64,000 nucleotides of DNA from NCBI GenBank assembly GCA_964646815.1, contig CAZYFH010000004.1, positions 1 to 64,000 of the forward strand, in the 5' to 3' direction. Below are positions 16,927 through 25,673 of this stretch, piece by piece; position 1 is the first letter of the stretch; each line of letters starts with the position of its first letter. The position numbers and the translations under genes are program-made. Below the pieces are notes generated by a model. That model was not told the DNA's origin and made no database searches. It was given only the letters and a program-made list of their open reading frames with translations. The stretch comes from CAZYFH01 sp964646815 (lineage in GTDB: Bacteria; Acidobacteriota; Vicinamibacteria; Vicinamibacterales; UBA8438).

Positions 16927-17754
16927 TTAGCGAACATAGTCCAGGGGAACCTGCCCCGGAATGAGCTTTCGGTCGTAGGCGTCCCGGTAGAGCCGCGCCA
17001 CGGCCGCACGGCCGCGTTCGCCGTAATCCAGCGTCAACTCGTTCACGTACATCCCGACGAATTGGTCCGTGCGGTCCGGATCGAGGCCACGACCAAACTT
17101 GAGCGCGTACTCGATCGCCTTCGGGCGGTTGTCCAACGCGTAGGCGATGCTGGCCCGAAGCAGCCGGGACACCTCGCGTATCATTCCGTCGCCCAGGTCG
17201 CGGCGAATGACGTTGCACCCGAGCGGCAATGGCAAGGCATCGGTGCGATCCGACCACCAACGCCCGAGGTCGACGAGATTACGAAGGCCGTCATCGGCGT
17301 AGGTGAGCTGGCCCTCGTGAATCAGCAAACCGGCATCGACGCGGCCGTCGCGGACCGCTGCCTGGATGTCGTCGAACGGGACCACTTCGTAGGCCACTCC
17401 CGGATGATAGAGCTGCAATATGAGATACGCCGTCGTCAGTGTCCCCGGGATTGCCACCGTGACGCCGTCGAGCGTCGTGGGACCATCGGCCCGCGTCACC
17501 ACAATCGGACCATAGCGATCGCCCATGCTCGCCCCGTGCGGCAACAGCGCATAGCGGTCGTGGAGGTGGGCGTAGGCATGGAACGAAACGGCGGTCACCT
17601 CGTAGGTGCCGTCGAACGCAGCGCGGTTGAGGCTCTCAATGTCGGCGAGCACCTGATCGACTTCGAAGCCATCCGCGGCAACGGCGCCGGAGGCGAATCC
17701 GTAGAACATGAATGCGTCGTCAGAGTCGGGACTGTGGGCGACGGTGATGCGCAT
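16927..17754 (-). CDS. mqnD: 1,4-dihydroxy-6-naphthoate synthase MqnD
   Basis: 275 residues. It begins MRITVAHSPDSDDAFM, the usual MqnD N-terminus. AIPGTLTTAYL, VPFDDIQAAV and DAGLLIHEGQ follow: a periplasmic-binding-protein fold adapted to catalysis, with the conserved His in the last motif. MqnD converts cyclic dehypoxanthine futalosine to dihydroxynaphthoate in menaquinone synthesis. It has no signal peptide, so it acts in the cytoplasm. The next gene on the strand starts 3.5 kb from mqnE, so the pathway genes are dispersed. Confidence 0.88.
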   Translation of the reverse strand: MRITVAHSPDSDDAFMFYGFASGAVAADGFEVDQVLADIESLNRAAFDGTYEVTAVSFHAYAHLHDRYALLPHGASMGDRYGPIVVTRADGPTTLDGVTVAIPGTLTTAYLILQLYHPGVAYEVVPFDDIQAAVRDGRVDAGLLIHEGQLTYADDGLRNLVDLGRWWSDRTDALPLPLGCNVIRRDLGDGMIREVSRLLRASIAYALDNRPKAIEYALKFGRGLDPDRTDQFVGMYVNELTLDYGERGRAAVARLYRDAYDRKLIPGQVPLDYVR

Positions 17755-17757
17755 GGT

Positions 17758-18261
17758 TCAACCGTCGTCGTCGTCAGGCACGGCGTAGGGGCTGGCAACC
17801 CGACGGACAACCATCGTCAGCCCGAATACGGTAATGACCGTGGCTGCCGCCAGGGCGAGATACCCCCCCGGCGCCATCGTCGGGCTCGGTTGCGCTTCGG
17901 CCGACCCGCCACGCACGATGGCCTTGGCCTCGGAGCGAGCCCACGCCTGGTCAGCCGCCGACCGCTCCATCAGCTGCTCGGTGAGCAGCACGATGGCCAA
18001 CGCCGCGAGTCCGACGAGCAGCAGCGGATGCCGCGAGTTCTTTCGCGTCATGACACTGAGCGCGGCCAGAACCACCGCCAGGATGCCGAGGCCGAGCACC
18101 CACAGACCGGCGATGTCCGGCACGCCACCCAGCTCCTGCTCCCCCATCAGCATCCACGGCATGAAGGCGCTGGTGGTGAGAGCCGCGCCGGAACCGAGCG
18201 GCATGTAGTACGCGCGCATGCTGTGCGCAAGCGCGCGACCCACGCCGTCGCGCAGTGACAT
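17758..18261 (-). CDS. Small polytopic membrane protein of unknown function
   Basis: 167 residues from ATG 18261. About three to four hydrophobic segments are visible (ALTTSAFMPWMLMG, IAGLWVLGLGILAVVLAAL, HPLLLVGLAALAIVLL and LALAAATVITVFGLTM), with a polar stretch between the last two and an acidic C-terminus (PDDDDG). It lies three bases upstream of mqnD on the same strand, so the two are likely co-transcribed. No family is recognised. Confidence 0.6.
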   Translation of the reverse strand: MSLRDGVGRALAHSMRAYYMPLGSGAALTTSAFMPWMLMGEQELGGVPDIAGLWVLGLGILAVVLAALSVMTRKNSRHPLLLVGLAALAIVLLTEQLMERSAADQAWARSEAKAIVRGGSAEAQPSPTMAPGGYLALAAATVITVFGLTMVVRRVASPYAVPDDDDG

Positions 18262-18330
18262 AGGCGGCCAGCATAGCACGGGCCCGGAACCGCTCCGGCA
18301 GAACCCGAACACTGGACCTGTGATCTCTTG

Positions 18331-18350
18331 AACCCGGAACCTGGAACCCC
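18331..18350. repeat. Degenerate GGTTCCA heptamer repeat
   Basis: AACCCGGAACCTGGAACCCC, which is GGTTCCA units read on the other strand, in the otsA 3' intergenic region. Confidence 0.5.
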
Positions 18351-18374
18351 GTGGTCGGCGCGACCTCCGTCGAC

Positions 18375-19928
18375 CTACGACGGTTTGGCGTCGACCGGCG
18401 AGCGCGCGCGCTTCGCATGGGCACGCTCGGGACCCAGCTGTGCGCGGCCGGGGACCGGCGGCAGCGCCCGCGGATTGAGGCGCTCAAGGTCTTCGAGAAT
18501 ATCCGACGCCCACCCGAAGATGTTTCGGCCGGCGACGATGCGCCGCATGGCGCGCATCCGGCGCTTCCGCTCGTCGGCAGGCATGTCGATCGCGCGCTCG
18601 AGCGCGTCTGCGAAGCCCTCGACGTCATACGGGTTGATGATGAGCGCGTCATGCAGCTGCTGCGCCGAACCGGCCATCTCGCTGAGCACTAGAACCCCAT
18701 CGTCGTCATCACGCGCCGCGACGAACTCCTTCGCGACCAGGTTCATGCCGTCGTGCAGCGAGCTGACGATGCAGAAGCTCGCGAGCCGGTAGAGCGCGAC
18801 GAGCCGTTTGATTCGATATGCCGACTTGCGATATCGGATCGCGCCACCACCCGACCCGTAACGCGCGTTGATATCGGCGATCCGCTTGTCGATCGCGTCG
18901 ACCACGTCGACGTAACTCCGGAGCCGCGAGCGCGACGGGACGCCAATCTGCACAACGGTCATCCGTTCGCGCACGTCGGCGCGCCGATCGAGGAGGCGCT
19001 CGAGGGCGTCGAGCCGTTCGAGCACGCCTTTGGTGTAGTCGAGCCGATCGACGCCGATCCCGATCAACCGACCATCGAGCCTGAGCTCTTGGCGTAGCCG
19101 TTTCATCTCGGCATCAATTGACGCGTCGCGAGTGATCTGCTGGATGCGGTCGTAGTCGACGCCGATCGGCACCGCCTTGATGGCGATGATGCGGTTGCCG
19201 ATGCGCACCGTGTTCCGGGTGACGTCGAGCCCGAGCTCGGCGCGGGCCGCCGTCACAAAGTTCCGCCGGTCACGGTCGAGCTGAAACGCGATCAGATCGT
19301 TGCCAAGTAAGCCGGTAAGCAACTCCCGGCGCCACGGGCAGATGCGAAGCCGGTCGGGGTGCGGCCAAGGAACGTGCCAGAAGAGCGCGGTCTTGACCCC
19401 CGGGCACTGCCGGCGCAACTTGGCCGCCACCAGCGCCAGGTGATAGTCCTGGATGAACACCGGTGCCGACGGGTCCTGGAGCTCCTCCTCGATGACCTCG
19501 GCGAACCGGGTGTTGACCTCCTGATAATGCGCCCAGTCCGTGGCGCGAAAGATCGGCCGAACGTGCGCCTCGTGGCAGAGCGGCCAGAGCGCCTCGTTGG
19601 CGAAACCCTCGTAGTAATGCGACGCCTGGTCGGCGGTCAGCCAGAGGCGACGCAGCGCGTATCGCGGGTTGTCCGGTGGCACCAGCAGGCGGTCGTCCTT
19701 ATCGACGACCTCCCGGTCGGCATCACCCGCTCCGTGCGCAATCCAGACGCCGCCCCGATCACGCATAAGCGCGTCGAGCGCGATCGCCACGCCACCCGTT
19801 GTCGGCGACCACCGGATCGATCGGTCCGCCTCATAGGTATGTTGATACGGCTCGCGATTGGACACGACAACCAGCGGCCGGTGAGGGCGGGCGCCGGTGC
19901 CGTCATCGGTCGGATCGGGCGTCGCCAT
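18375..19928 (-). CDS. otsA: Alpha,alpha-trehalose-6-phosphate synthase (GT20)
   Basis: 517 residues, slightly longer than usual because of a basic C-terminal tail. Landmarks are VVVSNREPY, the WSPTTGGVAIAL glycine loop, QDYHLALVAAKLR, FWHVPWPHPDRL, GVDRLDYTKGVLERL and HDGMNLVAKEFVAAR, all of GT20 OtsA. It makes trehalose 6-phosphate from a nucleotide-glucose and glucose 6-phosphate for osmo- and desiccation protection. No otsB phosphatase is fused or adjacent. It is flanked by the membrane gene and iscA on the same strand but with wide gaps, so it is probably monocistronic. Confidence 0.94.
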   Translation of the reverse strand: MATPDPTDDGTGARPHRPLVVVSNREPYQHTYEADRSIRWSPTTGGVAIALDALMRDRGGVWIAHGAGDADREVVDKDDRLLVPPDNPRYALRRLWLTADQASHYYEGFANEALWPLCHEAHVRPIFRATDWAHYQEVNTRFAEVIEEELQDPSAPVFIQDYHLALVAAKLRRQCPGVKTALFWHVPWPHPDRLRICPWRRELLTGLLGNDLIAFQLDRDRRNFVTAARAELGLDVTRNTVRIGNRIIAIKAVPIGVDYDRIQQITRDASIDAEMKRLRQELRLDGRLIGIGVDRLDYTKGVLERLDALERLLDRRADVRERMTVVQIGVPSRSRLRSYVDVVDAIDKRIADINARYGSGGGAIRYRKSAYRIKRLVALYRLASFCIVSSLHDGMNLVAKEFVAARDDDDGVLVLSEMAGSAQQLHDALIINPYDVEGFADALERAIDMPADERKRRMRAMRRIVAGRNIFGWASDILEDLERLNPRALPPVPGRAQLGPERAHAKRARSPVDAKPS

Positions 19929-20008
19929 GACGGTTGAGGGACAGTCGCGCCACGTCCTGTCCAGGACGATACGGTCGCCGGCGGTGCGCGAGTGAACGGG
20001 ACAGTCGA

Positions 20009-20335
20009 CTAGACGTCAAACGATAACCCGCACCCGCATTCGCTCTTCGCGTTCGGGTTGCGGAAGATCAAGGACTGCCCGAGCATGTTCGCGTCGGCGT
20101 CCAGGACGGTTCCCCGGAGATATTGGTAGCTCTTCGGGTCGACGAAGATCTTCATGCCAGCACCGGCCTCGAATACTTCATCATCCGGCCTGGGCGTGGT
20201 CTCCCAGCGAAAGATGTAGCTGAAACCGGAGCAGCCGCCCGCTTTCACGCCAACGCGCAGCCCGCCGTCCGCGATGCCCTCGTCGGTCATCGCCTCACGA
20301 ATCCGCTTGACGGCCGCTTCGGTCACTTCGATCAT
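20009..20335 (-). CDS. iscA: A-type iron-sulfur cluster carrier (IscA/ErpA)
   Basis: 108 residues, the normal length. It starts MIEVTEAAVKRI and contains the three conserved cysteines in AGGCSGFSY and ECGCGLSF. A-type carriers accept Fe-S clusters or iron and pass them to apo-proteins in the cytoplasm. It is the last gene of an rrf2-iscS-iscA arrangement, 35 bases downstream of the damaged iscS. No iscU, hscA or fdx is present nearby, so the cluster is reduced. Confidence 0.9.
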   Translation of the reverse strand: MIEVTEAAVKRIREAMTDEGIADGGLRVGVKAGGCSGFSYIFRWETTPRPDDEVFEAGAGMKIFVDPKSYQYLRGTVLDADANMLGQSLIFRNPNAKSECGCGLSFDV

Positions 20336-20370
20336 GGTTCGGGGACCGCTTTCACTTTCAGTGTACTTGA

Positions 20371-21579
20371 TCAGCCTCGTGCCCGTCGTGAGGGCATCGT
20401 CGCGAGCGGCGACAGCTCGCGAAGGCGGGTCACCAGACTGCTGACCTTCTCGACGACGTAGTCCACCTCGGCCGACGTGGTCGAACGCCCGAGCCCGAAT
20501 CGGATGGAGGCCCCCGCGAGATCGTCAGGCAGGCCGAGGGCCCGGAGCACGTGCGACGGCTCTGGTTCGGCGGACGTGCATGCCGCACCCGAGGAGATCG
20601 CGACCTCATCGAGCCCGACGAGCAGCGATTCCCCCTCAAGCCCGCTGAAGCTCATGTTGAGATTGTGCGGCAGCCGGTCGCGCATCGTGCCGTTGACGCC
20701 GATACCCGTCAAACGCTCCTCAAGCCCGGCCAAGAGCCGATCGCGGAGCCGACCGACGCGCGGCCGCCTCGTCATCCATCTCGACCTGGCAGATGGCCGC
20801 AGCCCGACCGAACCCGACCACACCAGGCACGTTGAGCGTGCCGGATCGTAACCCGCGCTGATGCCCGCCGCCCTCGATTAGCGGCCGCAACGACAGGCGT
20901 GGGCGGCGTCGACGCACGTAGAGTGCGCCCACGCCCTTCGGGCCGTACATCTTGTGCGCGCTCGGCGAGCGCGAGATCGATACCGAGGGCGTCGACGTCG
21001 AGTGGAACGGCACCCGCGGCCTGCCCGGCGTCGGTATGGAGCAGGATGTTGCGGTTCCGAGTGAGCACGACCGGCGCCGCCAATGGTTGGATCACGCCGA
21101 TCTCGTTGTTGGCCGCCATGACGCTGACGAGTACCGTCTGGTCGTTAAACGCGCGCTCGACAGCTGCAACGTCGAGCCGCCCATCGGGTCGAGGCCCCAG
21201 GCAGGTGACGTCGACGCCGCCGCGCTCCAACCGCCGGCACGGGTCGAGCACAGCACGGTGCTCGGTGCTCGGTGCTCGGTGCTCATCGTCAGGATGTAGG
21301 CTGGGCGGCCCTCGTGAGCGTTGACGATCCCTCTGATCGCGAGGTTGTTCGACTCGGTTGCGCCGCTCGTGAAAATGATCTCTGGCGCGTCAGCCCCAAT
21401 GAGCGCGGCGACCTGGCGGCGTGCACGGTCGACCGCGTCACGCGCGGACCACCGGAACGAGTGATGTCGGCTTTCGGCGTTGCCGAAGTGCTCGCCGAAG
21501 ACCGGCGCCATCTCCTCCACGACGCGCGGGTCGCCGGCGTCGTCGCGTGATGGTCCATGTAGATGGGCAGGCGAGGCAT
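20371..21579 (-). pseudogene. iscS: Cysteine desulfurase (IscS/NifS) with multiple frameshifts
   Basis: The full family can be read from ATG 21579 (MPRLPIYMDHHATTP) to the stop at 20371, but only by changing frame four times. The first change is near 21545, a single base after ATTP. The second is at 21257-21284, where four copies of a 7-bp unit replace two. The third is near 20965, just before SAHKMYGPKG (the PLP lysine), and the fourth is near 20770, before VGRLRDRLL. The active cysteine (SSGAACTS) and the C-terminus are intact. IscS supplies sulfur for Fe-S clusters. Either the gene is decaying or the local assembly is faulty. A type C repeat ends six bases before the start, where a ribosome-binding site should be. 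Confidence 0.8.
21257..21284 (+). repeat. Heptanucleotide tandem repeat (GGTGCTC x4) inside iscS
   Basis: Four exact copies of GGTGCTC (GAGCACC on the coding strand). Two copies would restore MSTEHRAVLDPC; the two extra copies add 14 bases and break the frame. Confidence 0.9.
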
Positions 21580-21584
21580 TTTGA

Positions 21585-21734
21585 TCTAGATGGGGCTTCG
21601 CCCGAAGCTCGCGCGAACGCTGCGCGCATACCCCGAGTACCACGCTCGGCGGCCGCAAGACGCGCCGTGCAGGCCTGCTGTCTTCAGTAACCTCGACTCA
21701 TTCGCGCAAGATCCGGGGCAGTCAAGACAGCTAG
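21585..21734 (+). repeat. Dispersed repeat type C, copy 2 (complete, about 150 bp)
   Basis: Runs from TCTAGATGGGGCTTCGCCC to CAGTCAAGACAGCTAG. The inverted copy at 33942-34083 matches along its whole length and has the same two ends. It sits between rrf2 and iscS, six bases from the iscS start codon. Confidence 0.7.
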
Positions 21735-21770
21735 GGTGACCCACTGCCGGCGACCGGCCGGCGTGGGGGT

Positions 21771-22250
21771 CTAGTGGTCCGCCGTCGACGCGAGTATCGA
21801 GACATCGGGTCCGCGCGTGACCGACACGGGGTACCGTTCAAGCGCGTCGTCGCTCACGAGCTCGTTGACGGTGAACGCGGCGAGCGCCTGCACGATGCGA
21901 TCCTTGAGCCGCCAGAGGGGATCGCGCACGTTGCACGTGTCGTACTGCTCGCAGCTCTCGTCCTCGTCCGAGCACGCGGTCACGAGCACCGGCCCGTCGA
22001 TGACTTGGATGACGTCAGCGACCGAGATCTGCGTCGCGGCGCGAGCCAGATGGTAGCCACCTCGCGTACCTTGGTGAGACGCGACGATACCCCTCTTGGC
22101 GAGGCACTGCAGCACCTTTGCCATCAGCTCGACCGGGATGGCGTAGCGCTCGGCGATCTCGCGGGCACTCGATGCGTCGCCTTCCGGGCGGGACGCAAGG
22201 TCCTTGAGGGCGATCAGCGCGTAGTCGGCCTTCTTGGAGAGTCGGAGCAT
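21771..22250 (-). CDS. Rrf2-family regulator, IscR-like
   Basis: 159 residues. The N-terminal winged helix reads MLRLSKKADYALIALKDLA, with ASHQGTRGGYHLAR in the wing, as in IscR. Three cysteines in CSDEDESCEQYDTC (about residues 92-105) could hold a 2Fe-2S cluster. IscR-type proteins sense Fe-S status and repress isc or suf genes. It heads the rrf2-iscS-iscA set on the minus strand, so it probably regulates this operon and itself. No conserved operator was identified by eye. Confidence 0.88.
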   Translation of the reverse strand: MLRLSKKADYALIALKDLASRPEGDASSAREIAERYAIPVELMAKVLQCLAKRGIVASHQGTRGGYHLARAATQISVADVIQVIDGPVLVTACSDEDESCEQYDTCNVRDPLWRLKDRIVQALAAFTVNELVSDDALERYPVSVTRGPDVSILASTADH

Positions 22251-22370
22251 GCGCCTACCTACCGCCGTCGTTGATCAGCACGACCACTGGCCAGTATAGC
22301 CGCCGGCTCACTCAGGGTTCAACGTCCCAGAGACAGGGCGGGGCGCCGTCCGTGGGAACACACAGCCCCT

Positions 22371-22392
22371 TGAAACCGGGAACCTGGAACCA
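22371..22392. repeat. Degenerate GGTTCCA heptamer repeat
   Basis: GAAACCGGGAACCTGGAACC lies in the gap between moeZ and rrf2, a further member of the heptamer family. Confidence 0.45.
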
Positions 22393-22401
22393 TTCGGTTG
22401 G

Positions 22402-23568
22402 TTAGTACTTCGGCAGCGTCGGATCGATTCGATCGATCCAGCGGAGCATCCCGCCCCGCAGGTTCCTGGCATTCTTGAACCCGGCGTCGTGGAGGAGCCT
22501 GACCGCCTTCGCGCTGCGGACGCCCGATTTGCAGTGAACGACCATCTCATCGCGTCCTTCCAGCTCCTGGAGACGCGTGGGAAGGTCACCGAGCGGGATC
22601 AGCGTCGAGCCGGGGATGCGACAGATCTCGTATTCCGGTGGGTCGCGCACGTCGAGGATAAACACACCGCCCTGCTCGTCGAGCCGTGCCTTGAGCTCTT
22701 CGACGGTCACCTCGGTGCCGTCCGCCAGCTCTTCCATCACGGTGGCCGGCACGACGCCGCAAAATTGCTCGTAGTCGATCAGCGCGGTCACCGTCGGGTG
22801 ATCGCCGCAGACCGGGCAATCAGGGTCACGCCGAACCTTCAGCTCGCGGAACCGTCCCTTGAGGCCGTCGAAGATGACAAAGCGGCCGATGAGCGGCTCG
22901 CCGGCGCCGAGGATAAGCTTGATCGCCTCGGTGGCCTGCAGGGTGCCCACCACGCCGGGCAAGATACCCAGCACACCGCCCTCGGCACAGCTCGGCACCA
23001 ATCCGGGCGGCGGCGGCTCCGGGAACATACACCGGTAGCAGGGACCGTCCGCGGTCGCAAAGACCGACACCTGACCCTCGAAGCGGAAGATGCTGCCGTA
23101 GGCGTTCGGTTTGCCGAGGATCACGCAGGCGTCGTTGACGAGGTAGCGCGTCGGAAAGTTGTCGGTGCCGTCGACGATGATGTCGTACCCACCGAGCAGA
23201 TCGAGCGCGTTCTGGGACGAGAGCTCCGCATCGTGCAGCTCGACCTGAACCTCGGGGTTGATCTCGGCGAGGCTGTCGCGCGCCGACTCAAGCTTGGGCC
23301 GCCCCACATCCGTCGTGCCGTGAATGATCTGCCGTTGGAGGTTGCTAAAGTCGACGACATCGAAATCGACGATGCCAATCCGTCCGACACCGGCGGCGGC
23401 CAGATACATGGCGACCGGCGAGCCAAGCCCGCCGGCGCCGATGCAGAGCACACTGGCGGCCTTCAGCTTCAGCTGCCCTTCCATGCCGACCTCCGGCATG
23501 ATCAGATGGCGGCTGTAACGAGCGACCTCCTGATTGGAGAGCGCGTCCGGCGTCGTCACGGTCGTCAT
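22402..23568 (-). CDS. moeZ: MoeZ-type adenylyltransferase/sulfurtransferase (ThiF domain plus rhodanese)
   Basis: 388 residues. Residues about 1-245 form the E1-like domain, with GAGGLGSPVAMYLAAAGVG for ATP binding and DGTDNFPTRYLVND. A CPVC zinc pair follows. Residues about 285-385 are a rhodanese domain with the active cysteine in VHCKSGVRSAK. MoeZ adenylates the C-terminal glycine of small ubiquitin-like sulfur carriers and then forms their thiocarboxylate. The next gene upstream, cysO, encodes such a carrier and overlaps moeZ by four bases. This makes moeZ part of the cysteine pathway, and possibly also of molybdopterin synthesis. Confidence 0.9.
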   Translation of the reverse strand: MTTVTTPDALSNQEVARYSRHLIMPEVGMEGQLKLKAASVLCIGAGGLGSPVAMYLAAAGVGRIGIVDFDVVDFSNLQRQIIHGTTDVGRPKLESARDSLAEINPEVQVELHDAELSSQNALDLLGGYDIIVDGTDNFPTRYLVNDACVILGKPNAYGSIFRFEGQVSVFATADGPCYRCMFPEPPPPGLVPSCAEGGVLGILPGVVGTLQATEAIKLILGAGEPLIGRFVIFDGLKGRFRELKVRRDPDCPVCGDHPTVTALIDYEQFCGVVPATVMEELADGTEVTVEELKARLDEQGGVFILDVRDPPEYEICRIPGSTLIPLGDLPTRLQELEGRDEMVVHCKSGVRSAKAVRLLHDAGFKNARNLRGGMLRWIDRIDPTLPKY

Positions 23569-23849
23569 CCTCGCCTTCCCCCGGCCACCGATGGAACGAT
23601 GCTGACCGTGTCGCCCGGCTTCACCGGCGTCTCTTCCTTCTCCAGATAGCGAATGTCGTCGTCGTTGACATAGATGTTGACGAAGTGCCGAAGCTTGCCG
23701 TCTTCGGTATAGAGGTGCTTGCGCAGGTCGCCATATTCCGTCGTCATGTTCGCCAGCAGCTCGCCCACCGTGCCGCCCTCGGCTTCGACGACGTCCTGCT
23801 TGCCTGCATAGGCGCGCAGTGGCGTCGGAATCAGAATCTTGGTTGCCAT
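23565..23849 (-). CDS. cysO: CysO-like ubiquitin-fold sulfur carrier protein
   Basis: 94 residues with the MoaD/ThiS fold pattern: MATKILIPTPLRAYAG, VNIYVNDDDIRYL and PGDTVSIVPSVAGG. It ends GG followed by RRG, so the diglycine is not terminal and needs processing before thiocarboxylation. The adjacent JAMM protease (mec) is a natural candidate. In mycobacteria CysO-thiocarboxylate gives sulfur to CysM and Mec then frees cysteine. The gene order here (cysM, mec, cysO, moeZ) fits that pathway. Confidence 0.88.
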   Translation of the reverse strand: MATKILIPTPLRAYAGKQDVVEAEGGTVGELLANMTTEYGDLRKHLYTEDGKLRHFVNIYVNDDDIRYLEKEETPVKPGDTVSIVPSVAGGRRG

Positions 23850-23858
23850 GATGTCTCG

Positions 23859-24308
23859 TTAAACCGGGACGCGCCGGTCCGCGCCGGCCACCCCGTGCCG
23901 TGGCTCAATCGCGACAGACTCTTCGTCGAACTTCGACCGATTCTCGCGCAGGCGCCACGAGGTCATCGCGCCCGGTTCGCCGTCGTTTACGGCGACGATG
24001 ACATACGCGAACGTCGGCCACGCGTGGTCGAGATCGTGCCGGGACGGACGCGCCGGATGGTCAGGGTGCGAGTGATAGAAGCCCAGCAGATGGGCAGCCG
24101 TCTCAATCGCCCGCCGCTCAGCGGCCCGGTAGTCCGCCGGGCTTACCAGGAACCGGCGCCGGGGCCTGTCCTTGGTGGTATTCGGCAGCGCCATCGCCTC
24201 GATCACTAACCCGTCCCGTCCGATGAGTGCTCCACAGCATTCATACGGGTAGGTCTCCCGGCCATGTTGCCGAATGCCGCCCTCGGCCTCGGCTCGCAGC
24301 GTCAACAT
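23859..24308 (-). CDS. mec: Mec-like JAMM/MPN metalloprotease
   Basis: 149 residues. The JAMM motif is complete: an early Glu in YPYECCGALIG, then HSHPDHPARPSRHD (HxHPx7SxxD), which bind zinc. Mec proteins cleave the cysteine added to CysO's C-terminus and may also trim precursors. It sits 9 bases upstream of cysO and 15 bases downstream of cysM, so it is clearly in the same operon. It is cytoplasmic. The substrate assignment is from context. Confidence 0.88.
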   Translation of the reverse strand: MLTLRAEAEGGIRQHGRETYPYECCGALIGRDGLVIEAMALPNTTKDRPRRRFLVSPADYRAAERRAIETAAHLLGFYHSHPDHPARPSRHDLDHAWPTFAYVIVAVNDGEPGAMTSWRLRENRSKFDEESVAIEPRHGVAGADRRVPV

Positions 24309-24323
24309 GGCGTCGTCTCGCCC

Positions 24324-25655
24324 CTACCCTTCGTCGGTGTCATATCCCTTGGCTCGCCAGTCGAGCGTCCCACCGGTGATGCTCCGCACGTCGCGATACC
24401 CGAGCGACTTGAGAAAAAGCACGCCGGAGAGTGAAGCGTTGCCGCGCTGGCACACGCTGAGTATCGGCGTGCCACGGTCGGCGGGCAGCGCGGAGTGGTC
24501 GTCCCCGAGTTCCGCGAGCGGCATGTTGACGGCCCCAGGGATGTGGGCCTCTTCGTATTCGTCCCTCGAGCGCACGTCCATCAGGAACAGCTTGCCGTTC
24601 TGCAGCTGGGCGTGGGCCGCGTCGACGTCGATAGTGAGGTCGGCATTGCCCCGGACGTTCGCCACCATCTGATCGAGCAACGCGTTGCGCGGCGCCTTCG
24701 CCGGTCCCGCGGTGAGGCCCTGTAGATGCTTCACCACCGACGATGCGTACTTGAAGGCGCTGTCCGGGAAGATCACGATGACCAGATTGCCCGGCTCGTC
24801 GGGTACGAGCTCGAACGCCCCCCGGAGGGCCATGGCCGAGCTCGGACCGGCGATGATGCTCTCTTCCCGATTCAGACGGAGGCACAGCTCGAATGCGTCC
24901 TGGTTCTGGACCTCCACCAGTCCGTCGTACTCGTCGGGCACGAACAGCTGCGTCTGCTGAAGCTGACGGAGGCTGCGCACCCCGGGGATGTCATGCCCCT
25001 CGCTCGGGTGCACACCGAGCACCTGCACGGCCTTGCGCTGCTCCTTGAGAAAACGCCCCGTTCCGGTGATGGTGCCACAAGTGCCAAGGCCGGCGACGAA
25101 ATGCGTGACCTTGCCCTCCGTCTGCCGCCAGATCTCGGGACCGGTCGTCTTGTAGTGTGACGCGGGGTTCGCCTCGTTGGCGTACTGGTTCAGCATGTGG
25201 AACCCGGGCCGATCGCTGATTTCCATCGCTTTCGCGATGGCCCCCTCCGGCGCTCCGGGCGCTGGGCAGAGGGTGTCGTCGAGCTCCAGCACGTCGGCGC
25301 CGAAGAACCTGAGCATGGTGCGCTTCTCGAGCGGGATCGCGTTCGAGAGCGGGGTCATGAGCGAGTAGCCCTTCGCGTTGGCGATCATCGCCAGGGCCAT
25401 CCCTGTGTTCCCCGACGTCGGCTCGACCAGTTGCTGATCTGCTTGGACGGTTCGACGCGCCTCGCCATCGGCCACCAGATTAGCCGCCACGCGGTCCTTG
25501 ACCGCCCCAAATGGGTTGTACCACTCGAGCTTGGCGTAGACCCGCGTGTCACGGAAGGGGGTCACCCGATTAAGGCGTACCAGGGGCGTCGGGTTGTCGG
25601 CGCTCGAGAGGAGCCCAAGAATTGAGTCGTACACGCGCAGGGCATGAACGTCCAT
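24324..25655 (-). CDS. cysM: Cysteine synthase CysM-like, fused to a C-terminal rhodanese domain
   Basis: 443 residues from ATG 25655; the open frame runs on to 25832 but those 59 residues look like noise. Residues about 1-320 are the PLP fold: NPFGAVKDR (PLP lysine), PTSGNTGMA, and GTCGTITGTGRFL (phosphate loop). Residues about 345-440 are a rhodanese domain (DVRSRDEYEEAHIPGAVN) with a candidate active cysteine in LSVCQRGNAS. The CysO-dependent CysM uses phosphoserine as acceptor. The fused rhodanese is not part of the mycobacterial enzyme and suggests sulfur is handed over within the complex. Confidence 0.9.
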   Translation of the reverse strand: MDVHALRVYDSILGLLSSADNPTPLVRLNRVTPFRDTRVYAKLEWYNPFGAVKDRVAANLVADGEARRTVQADQQLVEPTSGNTGMALAMIANAKGYSLMTPLSNAIPLEKRTMLRFFGADVLELDDTLCPAPGAPEGAIAKAMEISDRPGFHMLNQYANEANPASHYKTTGPEIWRQTEGKVTHFVAGLGTCGTITGTGRFLKEQRKAVQVLGVHPSEGHDIPGVRSLRQLQQTQLFVPDEYDGLVEVQNQDAFELCLRLNREESIIAGPSSAMALRGAFELVPDEPGNLVIVIFPDSAFKYASSVVKHLQGLTAGPAKAPRNALLDQMVANVRGNADLTIDVDAAHAQLQNGKLFLMDVRSRDEYEEAHIPGAVNMPLAELGDDHSALPADRGTPILSVCQRGNASLSGVLFLKSLGYRDVRSITGGTLDWRAKGYDTDEG

Positions 25656-25673
25656 CCTCTTCGATCCTATATC

